64,000 nucleotides of DNA from Bryobacter aggregatus MPL3 (GCF_000702445.1 NZ_JNIF01000004.1:806001-870000); one strand, 5' to 3'. Shown: positions 18,092 through 27,347, numbered from the stretch's first letter. The notes: generated by a model not told the origin, from the sequence alone. Program-made: numbers and translations.

Positions 18092-18106
18092 AGGGAATAT
18101 TCCCTC
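18091..18106 (-). terminator. Short palindrome next to an A/T run after the salvage operon
   Basis: GAGGGAATATTCCCTC is a perfect 16-base palindrome directly at the stop codon of the amidohydrolase gene. The T-run lies on the minus-strand side (TATTTTTTTA read from the minus strand), so as an intrinsic terminator it points to minus-strand transcripts; on the plus strand it lacks a U-tract. Confidence 0.4.
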
Positions 18107-18175
18107 GACTCCAGGTGTACCCCGTTTATTAAAGCGGGAGACAAGCCGTCTGTTGCTGGCACTATCCCCGTGATC

Positions 18176-18970
18176 ATGCAATGTAGAACCTCCCCACTTG
18201 CTCTTGCGGTGATATCCGCCTTGTGTCTTGCTCGTCCCGCCAGCGCGACAATCTTGAATGAATACACCAACAAGGCCTCCTGGGCAGCTGTTACGACAGG
18301 TACGGTCACAGAGAACTTCAATCAGCCCGGCACAAATTACAGTGCTACGGCGGCTGGCGTCACGCTGGGGGCGGTGAACTACACCGGTTATTACAACGAC
18401 ACAGTGGACAAGCGCTATTACACCTACCGCTGGACTCCAGATGCAGGCTATGCCATGGGTGATGGAGGAATTCTAATGGGGGGAGTGGATGGCGCTACAA
18501 ACGTAAGTGGGAATGGGCTGTACATTGACGTCAGTGCGGTGAGCGGCATCAGAAGCGTCAGTTTTGACTACTCTGCGCTGCGATTTTTACAAAGTTCGGG
18601 GGCGGCAGCTGTTTACTCGACAAATCCGACGCCCATCATCCTCACCTTCCTGCTGTATGAAACAGGTTCCAGTAGCCCGGTAGCAACGCGATCGCTGCCC
18701 GTGGCTCCCGGCTCGCCCGGTACGAATTTCTACGGCTTCACCACCACGGCAAATGTCAGCGGCGTCCGGCTGCTGATCAATGCTCCTCCCGGTTACGATT
18801 ACAACCTGATTCTGCTCGACAACTTTGCCTACGGCCAAATCGCCGCTACGGGTGGAAACAATGGCCCGGTCGACCCTCCCCCCTCCGGTGAACTTCCCGA
18901 ACCCTCCACCTACTTGCTCTGTGCCGTTGGGCTAATCGGCCTTGCCGTCAACCGGAGGGAACGCCCATAA
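18176..18970 (+). CDS. PEP-CTERM sorting domain protein, exported
   Basis: 264 residues from ATG 18176 (GTG 18170 is also in frame). Signal peptide ends near PASA. The C-terminus is a classic PEP-CTERM tag: PEPSTYLLCAVGLIGLAVNRRE, i.e. PEP motif, hydrophobic segment and basic end, which would be processed by an exosortase; none is encoded in this window. The middle has no recognised domain but the sequence (SFDYSALRFLQ, DNFAYGQI) fits a beta-sandwich. The 3' end overlaps the broken acetyltransferase gene on the other strand by 39 bases. Confidence 0.8.
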   Translation: MQCRTSPLALAVISALCLARPASATILNEYTNKASWAAVTTGTVTENFNQPGTNYSATAAGVTLGAVNYTGYYNDTVDKRYYTYRWTPDAGYAMGDGGILMGGVDGATNVSGNGLYIDVSAVSGIRSVSFDYSALRFLQSSGAAAVYSTNPTPIILTFLLYETGSSSPVATRSLPVAPGSPGTNFYGFTTTANVSGVRLLINAPPGYDYNLILLDNFAYGQIAATGGNNGPVDPPPSGELPEPSTYLLCAVGLIGLAVNRRERP

Positions 18971-19401
18971 ATCGAGTTCCATATCGACGAGATCCGGCCG
19001 AGTTTTCCCTCCGACGGTTGCGACCTCTTCGAAGCCCAGCGCTCGGTAAAGAGCCATAGCGCTGGGCATTTTCATGACGATCGTATCGCGATAGCTCCGG
19101 CGCCGGGCCTCCTCAACCGCTTGGAGCAGCAATCTTCGACTCAATCCGGAGCCGCGCACCGTGGGCGACACAAAGAGCCTCTTCAATTCGGCAATTCCAT
19201 CGGCAAAGGGGCGAATCCAACACATCCGCAGGCGATTCCCTGTTCTTCGGCGATCAGAATCGCTTCATAAGGTTCCGGGAATGTGGCCAATTCGGCGTCA
19301 AAATGTTGGAAGCTGAGATCGGCAGCGATGTCAGCCTGATAGTCACGAAAAAGCTGTCGCACCCGCGCGAGGTCGGCAGGGAATTGGGCGGGACGGATGA
19401 T
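18932..19401 (-). pseudogene. GNAT-family N-acetyltransferase, frameshifted
   Basis: Two frames on the minus strand together make one GNAT protein. The first half (from about 19401) reads IIRPAQFPADLARVRQLF ... AILIAEEQGIACGCVGF; the second half, in another frame, reads FADGIAELKRLFVSPTVRG and the acetyl-CoA loop GSGLSRRLLLQAVEEA ... MKMPSAMALYRALGFEE. The switch is needed near 19210-19220; one extra base there would restore a continuous protein. In the first frame a TGA follows soon after. A start codon for the first half is not obvious. Either a real frameshift or a sequencing error. Confidence 0.7.
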
Positions 19402-19415
19402 AAACTGGAAATTAC

Positions 19416-20198
19416 GTGGGTTCAGAGGCTGGCACTTCCTTCCAACAATTAGTTGATATTATGGCGCGTCTTCGTGCGCCTGATGGTTGTCCGTGGGACC
19501 GTGAGCAGGACTTCGACAGTATTAAGCGTCATACGATCGAAGAGACTTACGAAGTGATCGATGCGATCGAGCGCAAGGACTTTCCCAACCTTTGTGAAGA
19601 GTTAGGGGATTTGATTTTGCAGCCGGTCTTTTATGCGCAAATGGCCGCCGAGGCAGGGCATTTCAACATTGACGATACGCTGCGGAGCATCAATGAGAAG
19701 CTGATTCGCCGTCATCCGCACATCTTTGGCGACGGGCAGGCGGACACTGCCGAGGACGTCAAAACAAAATGGGATGAGATCAAAGCGGCAGAGAAGGGAA
19801 CTCGCGACAGCGGCCTTCTCGACAGTGTGAATCGCGCGCAGCCGGCGCTGATGGAGTCGATCGAGATCTCAAAGAAAGCTGCGAAGGCGGGCTTTGAATG
19901 GGAGAACTACGACGATGTTCTCGCCAAACTCCGCGAGGAGTTGGACGAACTCGCCGAGGCCCGGCAAAGCGGCAATGCTGCGGACATCGAAGGCGAGATC
20001 GGCGACCTCCTGTTCACTGTGGTCAATCTGGCCCGCTGGGCAAAAGTGGATCCGGAACAGGCGCTGCGTCATACCAACACGAAGTTCCGCAAACGTTTTG
20101 GCCATGTAGAAGCTCGATTGCGGGAACAGGAGAAACCCATTGAGACCGCCTCTCTCGAAGAGATGGAAGCTTTCTGGCAAGAGGCCAAGCAATCATGA
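19416..20198 (+). CDS. mazG: Nucleoside triphosphate pyrophosphohydrolase MazG
   Basis: 260 residues from GTG 19416. Two MazG modules as in the E. coli enzyme: LRAPDGCPWDREQDFDSI then EETYEVIDAIE and ELGDLILQPVFYAQMA (metal-binding EExxE/ExxD), and a second copy with EELDELAEAR and EGEIGDLLFTVVNLARWA. Hydrolyses (d)NTPs to monophosphate and pyrophosphate and is linked to housecleaning and the stringent response. Four-base overlap with the next gene. Confidence 0.9.
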   Translation: MGSEAGTSFQQLVDIMARLRAPDGCPWDREQDFDSIKRHTIEETYEVIDAIERKDFPNLCEELGDLILQPVFYAQMAAEAGHFNIDDTLRSINEKLIRRHPHIFGDGQADTAEDVKTKWDEIKAAEKGTRDSGLLDSVNRAQPALMESIEISKKAAKAGFEWENYDDVLAKLREELDELAEARQSGNAADIEGEIGDLLFTVVNLARWAKVDPEQALRHTNTKFRKRFGHVEARLREQEKPIETASLEEMEAFWQEAKQS

Positions 20199-20896
20199 TT
20201 GAAGTCCGCCCGCTGAGCTCTCTGGCTGACTTCACGGAGGCGGTCGATCTACAGCGCACAATCTGGGGTTTTGCAGACCTCGAACTGCTGCCGGTGCGTC
20301 TCTTTGTGGTGGCCAGCAAAGTGGGCGGGCAAATCTTTGGAGCCTTCGATCAGGGCCGTATGGTCGCGTTTTTACTCGCCATTCCCGGGCTCAAGTCCGG
20401 AGGCGGCTATTATCTGCACAGCCACATGATGGGGGTGTTGAGCGAATACCGCAACGCCGGAATCGGCCGCCTGTTGAAGTTGAAACAAAAGGAAGAGGCG
20501 CTCTCCCGGGGCATCACTCTCATTGAATGGACCTTCGATCCGCTCGAGGTGAAGAACGCCTTCTTCAATATTGAGCGGCTGGGCGCCGTGGTGCGCCGCT
20601 ACGTTCTCAACCAGTACGGCACCACCACCAGCGATCTGCACGGTGGGCTTCCCACAGACCGGTGCGTCGCCGAATGGTATCTGGCCGAAAAGATCGAACG
20701 TCCTGCGGAGGCCGCGCGCATCGTGGTTCCTATGGCGATTCAGGATTGGAAGAAGTCTGACCCGGCGCGCGCTCGCCAGGCGCAGGCTGCCATCAGCGAT
20801 CAGTTCCAGGAGCATTTTCGCGCTGGGCTCGCTGTATTTGGTTTTGAGCGCAGTGAGACACAAGGGACTTACATCTTAGGCAAATGGCATTCGTAA
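20195..20896 (+). CDS. GNAT-superfamily acyltransferase of the COG3375 type, partner of N-acylamino acid racemase
   Basis: 233 residues. GNAT fold at residues 1-150: LQRTIWGF at the start is typical of COG3375, the acetyl-CoA loop is GVLSEYRNAGIGRLLKLKQKEEAL, and DPLEVKNAFFNIERLGAVV follows. In Geobacillus a GNAT of this type succinylates D-amino acids, the racemase/OSBS enzyme converts them to N-succinyl-L forms, and a hydrolase frees the L-amino acid. Here the gene overlaps the racemase-like gene by 13 bases, which supports the same pairing. Substrate is inferred. Confidence 0.8.
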   Translation: MIEVRPLSSLADFTEAVDLQRTIWGFADLELLPVRLFVVASKVGGQIFGAFDQGRMVAFLLAIPGLKSGGGYYLHSHMMGVLSEYRNAGIGRLLKLKQKEEALSRGITLIEWTFDPLEVKNAFFNIERLGAVVRRYVLNQYGTTTSDLHGGLPTDRCVAEWYLAEKIERPAEAARIVVPMAIQDWKKSDPARARQAQAAISDQFQEHFRAGLAVFGFERSETQGTYILGKWHS

Positions 20897-22005
20897 TTGA
20901 TCAAATCAAGTTGCGGCATATCCAGATGCCGCTGGTGCACTTTTTCCAAACCAGCTTTGGCCGCACTTACGCGCGCGACATTGTTCTTGTCGAGGTGATC
21001 TCGGGCGGCGTCAGTGGCTGGGGCGAAGTCACTGCCGGTGAGAATCCGTTCTACAACGAAGAGTGGACCGGCTCGGTTTGGCCGCTGCTGCGCGATTATG
21101 TGGCTCCTCGCGTGATCGGCCAGGAGTTCCAGGCGGCGTCTGAAGTGGCGGCCCGTTCCGCCCACATCCGTGGCCACCTGATGGCGCGTGGAGGGTTGGA
21201 GGCTGCCTGCTGGGATCTTGAAGCTCGCCTGAAAGGCATCCCGTTGTACAAGGCCATCGGCGGCGGAGCAATCAAAGAGATTGCCTGTGGCGTCTCCATC
21301 GGCATCCAGGACAGCGTGGACCAATTGCTCGGCAAGATTGAAACAGAGCTGAACGCCGGTTACCGTCGCATCAAGATGAAGATCGCGCCCGGTTGGGATG
21401 TGGAAGTGATCCGTGCCGTTCGTGCACGCTTCCCCAAAGTTCTTCTAACGGCAGATGCGAATTCCGCCTACACTCTGGCGGACTGGGAGCTTCTGGCTGC
21501 GCTCGACGAGTTTGATCTGATGATGATCGAACAGCCACTGGCGCACGACGAGATCATCGACCACGCCGAACTCCAGGCCAAGCTGAAGACGCCCATCTGC
21601 CTCGACGAATGCATCCGCTCCGCACATCAAGCGGAGCAGGCGATTCGCTTAGGCGCCGGCAAGATCATTAATATTAAGCTGGGCCGCGTCGGTGGCTTTA
21701 CTGAAGCGATCAAGGTTCATGATGTCTGCCGCGCGCACGGTATTCCGGTGTGGTGTGGCGGCATGCTTGAGTCGGGAATCGGCCGTGCACACAACATCGC
21801 ATTGTCCACTCTGCCGAACTTCATTCTGCCTGGTGACGTGAGCGCCTCAAAGCGCTACTGGAAGCAGGAAGTGATCACCACGCCAGTGGAGGTCTCCGCG
21901 CACGGCACCATCACGGTGAGCGAAGGCATTGGCTTCGGCTACGGAATCGACCTTGCATTTCTCGACAGCATTAGCATCCGGCGGGAGACGATCAACAAGC
22001 CTTGA
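20884..22005 (+). CDS. menC: o-Succinylbenzoate synthase / N-succinylamino acid racemase (enolase superfamily)
   Basis: 373 residues, full length. Enolase-superfamily catalytic set: KMK near residues 163-167 (general base Lys), metal ligands in ADANSAYT (Asp near 191), the MIEQPL Glu and DECIRS (near 240), and the second Lys in INIKLGRVGG (near 265). Enzymes of this subfamily can make o-succinylbenzoate for menaquinone and also racemise N-succinylamino acids. No other men genes are in the window and a COG3375 acyltransferase is translationally coupled, so racemase activity is the better guess; the two activities cannot be separated by sequence alone. Confidence 0.87.
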   Translation: MAFVIDQIKLRHIQMPLVHFFQTSFGRTYARDIVLVEVISGGVSGWGEVTAGENPFYNEEWTGSVWPLLRDYVAPRVIGQEFQAASEVAARSAHIRGHLMARGGLEAACWDLEARLKGIPLYKAIGGGAIKEIACGVSIGIQDSVDQLLGKIETELNAGYRRIKMKIAPGWDVEVIRAVRARFPKVLLTADANSAYTLADWELLAALDEFDLMMIEQPLAHDEIIDHAELQAKLKTPICLDECIRSAHQAEQAIRLGAGKIINIKLGRVGGFTEAIKVHDVCRAHGIPVWCGGMLESGIGRAHNIALSTLPNFILPGDVSASKRYWKQEVITTPVEVSAHGTITVSEGIGFGYGIDLAFLDSISIRRETINKP

Positions 22006-22871
22006 ACGACGGAAGTAGTAGACGAACCTTATATGCCCTGATGTTTCTGATCACTTTGCTTTGGAGTTTCAACTTCATCACAAGCAAAGTGGCGATGCGC
22101 CAGTGGAACCCTGTACTCCTCACCGGATGTCGAACTCTGCTCGCGCTCTGCATCTGCATCCCGCTCTATCTGCGCGAGCGGCCACACCAGTGGACCTGGC
22201 CGATGTTCTGGCGCTTTCTCGGTTTGGGCACGCTGGGTATGGCCGCAAACCAACTCTTTTTTGCAATGGGTGTCCGCCAGACCAGCGTTGCGCACGGCGC
22301 TTTGATCGTCGGGCTGACGCCGTTGCTCACATACGCACTGTCCACTGCCATCGGGCAGGAAAGCTTCCGTCCGCGGAAGTTGATTGGCATGACCATTGCT
22401 TTGTCTGGCATCGGCCTGCTGCAGACCAAGAGCGGCGGCGATGCCTCGCTTATTGGTGACGCGTTAGTCTTTCTCGGCTGCGTCTGCTTCACTGTCTTCA
22501 CTGTTTTTGCAAAGCCCTTGAGCGGCCGTCTCTCCCCGATCGGGACGGTGACCCTCAACTATCTCGGCGCCGGAATTTTCCTTTTCCCCGCCACTCTTTC
22601 GCTTGCGGTGGATTTCCCCTTCCATCGGCTCCTGCCCATTAGTTGGGCTTGTCTGCTCTTTATGGCGGCAGTCCCGAGCGTATTCTGCTTCCTGCTGTAT
22701 TACCGTGTGCTGAAGCAGTTGCCCGCCACCCAGCTCACCACCTTTACCTATTTGCAACCTGTCCTGGCCTCTGCCATGGCCATCCCACTCCTCGGGGAAT
22801 CGCTGAGTCCCGCTCTACTTGGGGGCGGCCTGATGATCCTGCTGGGCGTCTTTCTGACGGAGCGCTTTTGA
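22002..22871 (+). CDS. EamA-family (DMT) transporter
   Basis: 289 residues with about ten hydrophobic segments in two EamA repeats (first: LMFLITLLWSFNFITSKVA; second begins near GDALVFLGCVCFTVFTVF). TTG 22002 overlaps the racemase stop; ATG 22029 or 22041 are other options. Family members export amino acids or other metabolites. Its coupling to the acyltransferase/racemase pair suggests an amino acid or derivative as cargo, but this is inference. Confidence 0.82.
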   Translation: MNDGSSRRTLYALMFLITLLWSFNFITSKVAMRQWNPVLLTGCRTLLALCICIPLYLRERPHQWTWPMFWRFLGLGTLGMAANQLFFAMGVRQTSVAHGALIVGLTPLLTYALSTAIGQESFRPRKLIGMTIALSGIGLLQTKSGGDASLIGDALVFLGCVCFTVFTVFAKPLSGRLSPIGTVTLNYLGAGIFLFPATLSLAVDFPFHRLLPISWACLLFMAAVPSVFCFLLYYRVLKQLPATQLTTFTYLQPVLASAMAIPLLGESLSPALLGGGLMILLGVFLTERF

Positions 22872-24121
22872 TGGCGGTCACCATCCCGCAATTGCTGGCG
22901 CGCAATCGGAATTATCGTCTCCTTTGGGCGGGCCAGATTGTCAGCGATATCGGGGATCACTTCAACAACATCGCCGTCTTTGCGCTGGCAATCCGTCAGG
23001 AGCACGGCGGGCTTCTTGTCGGTGGCATTCTGATCGCGCGAGCCATTCCGATGCTCGTGGCAGGCCCCTTGGCCGGTGTGACGCTGGATCGCTACGATCG
23101 ACGGAAAGTCATGATCATGAGCGACCTGGTGCGGGCGGTTGTCTCGCTTGGTTTCATTTTTGCTCTGGCCCAGGGCTCAAACACCCCATTGTTTATCCTG
23201 AGTGCGATCCTGATGTTCGCGAGCCCTTTCTTTACGAGTGGCCGCAATTCGATCCTTCCTGTGGTTGCAGGCGGCCAGGAGCTGCAAGCGGCAAACGCTC
23301 TCACTCAGACGACTGCTTGGGCGACTACTGGCGTGGGAGCTTTCCTGGGAGGAACTTCCGTCGCCGCTCTGGGCTACGAATGGGCATTTATCTTGAATGC
23401 GATCAGCTTTCTGGGGAGTGCCGCCTGCCTGATGGCCTTCCGTACCCGGCCCGGCGAGTTCCTACCCCCCTTGGCGCACACTAAGCGGGACTTCCATCCA
23501 CATCGCGAATTTCTGGAAGGTCTCCGCTATATGCGGAGCGAGCCCCTGTTGCTGGCCATCGCCCTGATTGGCGTGGGCTGGGCGACTGGCGGCGGAGCGG
23601 CACAAATCCTGTTCAGCGTCTTTGGCGAGCGTGTTTTCCATCGCGGCGCAGCGGGCATCGGCATCATCTGGGGGGCGGCTGGTTGTGGTCTGGTGGTTGG
23701 CGGGATTCTCGCCAATTGGCTCAACAAGCGTCTCCAGTTTGAAGGCTATAAACGGACCGTCAGTATCGCTTATATCTTCCATGGCGCACTTTACGTCGCG
23801 TTTGCACTGGAGAGCAATTTTGCGCTGGCCCTTCTCTTTATTGGAATGTCGCGCGCTGCTGGGGCAATGTCGAGCGTGGTCAACTATGCAAAGATCCTCC
23901 AATATGCCAGCGATCAATATCGAGGCCGTGTTTTTGCCACCATGGAGACCATGACCTGGTCCACCATGATGGTGAGTCTCTTTGTTGCTGGGATTGCGAC
24001 GGAGAGCGTCAATCCGCGCACCATCGCGGCCGTGGCCGGGGTGCTGAGCGGAACGACGGGCATCGTTTGGGCCTGGGCCAACTGGAGAGGCAAACTGCGT
24101 CTGCCTGAGAATAGGAATTAA
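22871..24121 (+). CDS. MFS transporter (MFS_3, enterobactin-exporter-like)
   Basis: 416 residues from ATG 22871, one base overlap with the preceding TGA. About twelve hydrophobic segments; RNYRLLWAGQIVSDIGDHF at the start and DRYDRRKVMIMSDLVRA between helices 2 and 3 are characteristic of the MFS_3 group of drug or siderophore exporters. Followed without gap by an ABC exporter, so the two may be co-expressed efflux systems. Substrate unknown. Minus-strand open frames opposite it are shadows. Confidence 0.85.
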   Translation: MAVTIPQLLARNRNYRLLWAGQIVSDIGDHFNNIAVFALAIRQEHGGLLVGGILIARAIPMLVAGPLAGVTLDRYDRRKVMIMSDLVRAVVSLGFIFALAQGSNTPLFILSAILMFASPFFTSGRNSILPVVAGGQELQAANALTQTTAWATTGVGAFLGGTSVAALGYEWAFILNAISFLGSAACLMAFRTRPGEFLPPLAHTKRDFHPHREFLEGLRYMRSEPLLLAIALIGVGWATGGGAAQILFSVFGERVFHRGAAGIGIIWGAAGCGLVVGGILANWLNKRLQFEGYKRTVSIAYIFHGALYVAFALESNFALALLFIGMSRAAGAMSSVVNYAKILQYASDQYRGRVFATMETMTWSTMMVSLFVAGIATESVNPRTIAAVAGVLSGTTGIVWAWANWRGKLRLPENRN

Positions 24122-25954
24122 GTGGAAGAAAAGGTTCAGGGCAAGATTTACGATACGCGCCAACTGCGGCGCTTGCTGCCTTATGCATGGCCCTATCGCG
24201 GGGCCGTGCTGCTCAGCCTCATCCTGTTGACCGGCCAGACCCTTGCTCAGGTGGGCACGCCGCTTCTGACGAAAGTTGCGATCGATTATTACATCGTCAA
24301 GAAGTCCGTCGGCTTTGAAGGACCGCTGAGTTTTCTCAACCAATGGCTCCCGGCCGATGTCTGGAATGGACTCGCCTTCATCAGCGCCTTGTTCGCCGGC
24401 CTGTTGTTGCTCCGCCTGGTCCTCGAGTATGGCCAGCAACTCGCAATGCAGTACACCGGCCAGCGCATCATGTTCGACATCCGCCGGAAGCTCTACGCCC
24501 ATCTCCAGCGCCTTGATGTCCAGTTTTTCGATCGCAATCCGGTTGGCCGCATTGTCACCCGGGTGACCAGCGACGTCGATCAGTTGAACGAGTTCTTTTC
24601 CGCCGCGCTGATCACGATTCTCGGCGACCTGATGATGATTGGTTTTGTTCTGCTGGCGATGTTCCGCATGAGCTGGCAGATGACTCTGATCATGCTCGGC
24701 ATCCTGCCCTTTGTCGTCCTCACCACGATGGTTTTCCGCAAGCAGGTGAGTACCGATTACCGCCGCCAGCGCGTCGCAATGGCCAAGCTGAACTCCTTTC
24801 TCCAGGAACACACCAGTGGCATGAGCGTGTTGCAGCTCTTCAATCGGGAAGAGCGCGCGAAGGCTGATTTTGAAGCCATCAACCGGGAGAACATGGATGC
24901 CTGGAAGAGTTCGATTGTCGCTTACGGTTGGTTCTACCCGGTGGTCGAATTTGAAGGCATGATTGCCATGGGCGCTGTTTTGGCCTGGGGCGGCTTTCAG
25001 GTCCGCGATGGGGAACTGACGGTTGGAGTTCTGGTCGCCTTCTTCCAATTCGCGATGCGCTTCTTTGGTCCCATCCAGGACCTCAGTGAAAAATACAACA
25101 CGGTGCAGAGTTCAATGGCCGCTAGTGAGCGGGTATTCGGCATGCTTGACGAGCCTCTGCACATCACGGCTCCTGTGGACCCGCAATCTCCCAGCGGCGA
25201 GGCCAGCATCGAATTCGAGAATGTCGGCTTTGCCTACAAAGGCGAAGACTGGATTCTCAACGATCTGAGCTTCCGTGTTGCTCCTGGAGAGACCGTCGCT
25301 ATTGTCGGGCACACCGGCGCTGGCAAGACTTCTATTACCAATCTGATGCTGCGTTTCTATGACGTACAACGTGGCCGGGTGAAGGTGGGTGGTCTCGACG
25401 TACGTTCGCTGGTTCCGTCGGAGCTTCGCTCCCAGTTCGGTGTCGTCCTGCAGGATCCCTTTCTTTTTACTGGCACGCTCCGGGATAACATTCGCCTGGG
25501 CGACGAATCGATTGACGATGCGCGCATCGAGGATGCCTGCCGCCGGGTGAATCTCTGGGGCTTCATTGCCTCCCGCGCCGCCGGTCTCGATATGGAAGTC
25601 CAGGAGCGTGGCACCGGGCTGTCCACCGGGCAGAAACAACTGGTCAGTTTTGCGCGAGCCTTGGTCCGCGAGCCTCGCTTCCTCATTCTTGATGAGGCCA
25701 CCTCGAGCGTCGACACAGAAACCGAACAACTGATCCAGCGTGCTCTCGACGTGATGCTCCAGGGCCGCACTGCGATTGTCATCGCTCACCGTCTCAGCAC
25801 GATCCAGAAGGCGAATCGGATTCTGGTGATGCACAAGGGCCATCTCCGGGAAAGCGGAACGCACCAGGAGCTTCTGCGTCTGCGCGGAATCTATTGGCGG
25901 CTGTACGAGCTGCAGTACAAAGATCAGGAAACACCGGCTTCCCAAAGCATCTAG
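24122..25954 (+). CDS. ABC exporter, fused permease and ATPase (MsbA/LmrA type)
   Basis: 610 residues from GTG 24122. Six-helix ABC membrane domain at about 15-330, nucleotide-binding domain at about 360-595: Walker A GHTGAGKTS, Q-loop VLQDPFLF, Walker B LILDEATSSVD, H-loop AHRLSTI. The signature is LSTGQKQL in place of the common LSGGQ, seen in some exporters. One half-transporter, so it should work as a homodimer. The stop codon at 25952-25954 lies exactly where a decayed insertion sequence begins, so the tail may have been trimmed slightly. Confidence 0.9.
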   Translation: MEEKVQGKIYDTRQLRRLLPYAWPYRGAVLLSLILLTGQTLAQVGTPLLTKVAIDYYIVKKSVGFEGPLSFLNQWLPADVWNGLAFISALFAGLLLLRLVLEYGQQLAMQYTGQRIMFDIRRKLYAHLQRLDVQFFDRNPVGRIVTRVTSDVDQLNEFFSAALITILGDLMMIGFVLLAMFRMSWQMTLIMLGILPFVVLTTMVFRKQVSTDYRRQRVAMAKLNSFLQEHTSGMSVLQLFNREERAKADFEAINRENMDAWKSSIVAYGWFYPVVEFEGMIAMGAVLAWGGFQVRDGELTVGVLVAFFQFAMRFFGPIQDLSEKYNTVQSSMAASERVFGMLDEPLHITAPVDPQSPSGEASIEFENVGFAYKGEDWILNDLSFRVAPGETVAIVGHTGAGKTSITNLMLRFYDVQRGRVKVGGLDVRSLVPSELRSQFGVVLQDPFLFTGTLRDNIRLGDESIDDARIEDACRRVNLWGFIASRAAGLDMEVQERGTGLSTGQKQLVSFARALVREPRFLILDEATSSVDTETEQLIQRALDVMLQGRTAIVIAHRLSTIQKANRILVMHKGHLRESGTHQELLRLRGIYWRLYELQYKDQETPASQSI

Positions 25955-26715
25955 AGACTGTCTTCCCATTGGAGCCGCTTTCGGATGGTTTTCTCGAGTA
26001 TCCGAAAGCGATACCAGACCGACATGTGCGGCGAAGAGCGGGAGTTGCAGTGCCCTACCTGATGTTGATGGATGAAGAAGCCCCCGGAGCGTGATTCTGC
26101 ACTGCGGGAGGTTTGCGGTATCTGGTGAAGTGCAGAGCGCCTTGGTACGTGGTCGATCCACAGACACAACGCTGGATGCGAGCGCAAGTGCTTTGATGCC
26201 ATGGTTCATGACCTTCGAGAGGTACGGAGTTTGCGGGAAGGACGGCAGGCGCAACCGAGTGCGGCGATTCTCGATAGCCATACCTTGCAATCGACACCGG
26301 AAAGCGGAGCCCGAGCCGGCTATGACGGAGCAAAACGACGAAAAGGAAGCAAGGTCCATATTGCCGTTGCTCCCTTGGGGCATCTGTTGGCGCTTCACGT
26401 CATTCCCGCCGAGGAAGAGGATCGCGCACAGGTTCATCCATATTCTCGCTGAACAGATGCAAGAGGTCACCGGAGCCAGTGTTGCATTGGCACGGGTGGA
26501 CCAGGGTGACACCGGATCGACGGCTGCTGCTACCACCAGCCAACACGAAATCCAATTGGATGTAGTCAAGCTGTCGACGGCCGAGAAGGGCTTTGTCTTG
26601 TATGGGTCGTCGAGGGAACATTTGGGTGGGCTACACGATTCCGCTGACTCATTCGAGAATTTGAACGCCTTCCCAAAATCGTCGCTGGCATCCCTGCATT
26701 GAATCAAAGTGAATT
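25954..26715 (+). mobile_element. Decayed IS5-family insertion sequence, copy 1
   Basis: Reading different frames in turn gives the parts of an IS5-family transposase: [46 protein letters not shown], then [20 protein letters not shown] and LGHLLALHV, then ALARVDQGDTG and IQLDVVKLSTAEKGFVLY, then FERLPKIVAGI. Several frameshifts and stops make it inactive. The left part (AGAGACTGT onward) resembles the left end of copy 2 near 26725. Confidence 0.8.
26002..26225 (+). repeat. Direct repeat unit A (first copy)
   Basis: Highly similar to 26775-27007, the N-terminal part of the next IS5 remnant. Differences include a short stretch present only in the second copy (near TTGTCCAACGGC). The two copies are in the same orientation. 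Confidence 0.85.
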
Positions 26716-26721
26716 ACAGGC

Positions 26722-27312
26722 ACCAGAGACTGTAATTCCCATGAGAGCTGCTTTCGGAGGGCGTCTCCTGATATCCGAAAGCGATAACAGGTTGACGTGA
26801 GCGGCGAAGAGCGGGAGTTGCAGTGCCCTACCTGATGTTGATGGATGAAGAAGCCCCGGAGCACGATTTTGCGCTGCGGGAGTTGTCCAACGGCTTGCAG
26901 TATCTGATGAAGTGCAGAGCGCCTTGGTACGTGGTCGATCCACAGACACAACGCTGGATGCGAGCGCAAGTACTTTGATGCCACGGTTCATGACCTTCGA
27001 GAGGTACTGCGCACCGAGCGCGGCCATTCTAGACAACAGTACATTGCAGTCGACACCGGAACCTCCGAGCCGGCTACGACGGTGCGAAACGATGAAAGGC
27101 AGCAAGGTCCAGATTCTGGCTGAACAGATATAAGAGGTCGCGTAGGGATCGGCGAAGAACGGTCTTGTCCTGCTTTCTCGACGAAGGGGCGTCGAGAGAA
27201 CGTTTGAATGGGCGATACGATCCCGTCACCTCGAACACCTTCCCAAAATTATTGCCGGCATGGACTTCATTGCCTTTGCTGGCCTCTTCCTCAAACGCAC
27301 ACTCCCGTCTTG
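26722..27312 (+). mobile_element. Decayed IS5-family insertion sequence, copy 2
   Basis: Same element as copy 1 and directly after it. The N-terminal part is well kept, the middle is deleted (the GYDGA motif joins directly to LAEQI), and the C-terminus survives as LPKIIAGMDFIAFAGLFLK with its stop near 27310, a part lost from copy 1. Copies 1 and 2 therefore complement each other as records of the original element. Confidence 0.75.
26775..27007 (+). repeat. Direct repeat unit A (second copy)
   Basis: Counterpart of 26002-26225, same strand, about 770 bases downstream. Confidence 0.85.
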
Positions 27313-27347
27313 ATTAGAGGCCGTAAGTCACTTTTGAGCAGCTTAGG

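Noticed and set aside
20884-22005. Assignment purely as menaquinone MenC
   Set aside because: No other men genes are near and a COG3375 acyltransferase is coupled to it, so the racemase role is kept open as the more likely one.
23462-25048. Minus-strand open frame of 528 residues opposite the MFS and ABC genes
   Set aside because: His/Gln/Glu-rich composition typical of antisense frames in GC-rich genes; the plus strand has clear transporter motifs throughout.
25112-26707. Minus-strand open frame of 531 residues
   Set aside because: It spans the end of the ABC transporter and a decayed IS on the other strand and shows no motif.
26000-27010. Direct repeats considered as a CRISPR array
   Set aside because: Only two long units, which are copies of a transposase N-terminus; no short regular repeats or spacers anywhere in the window.
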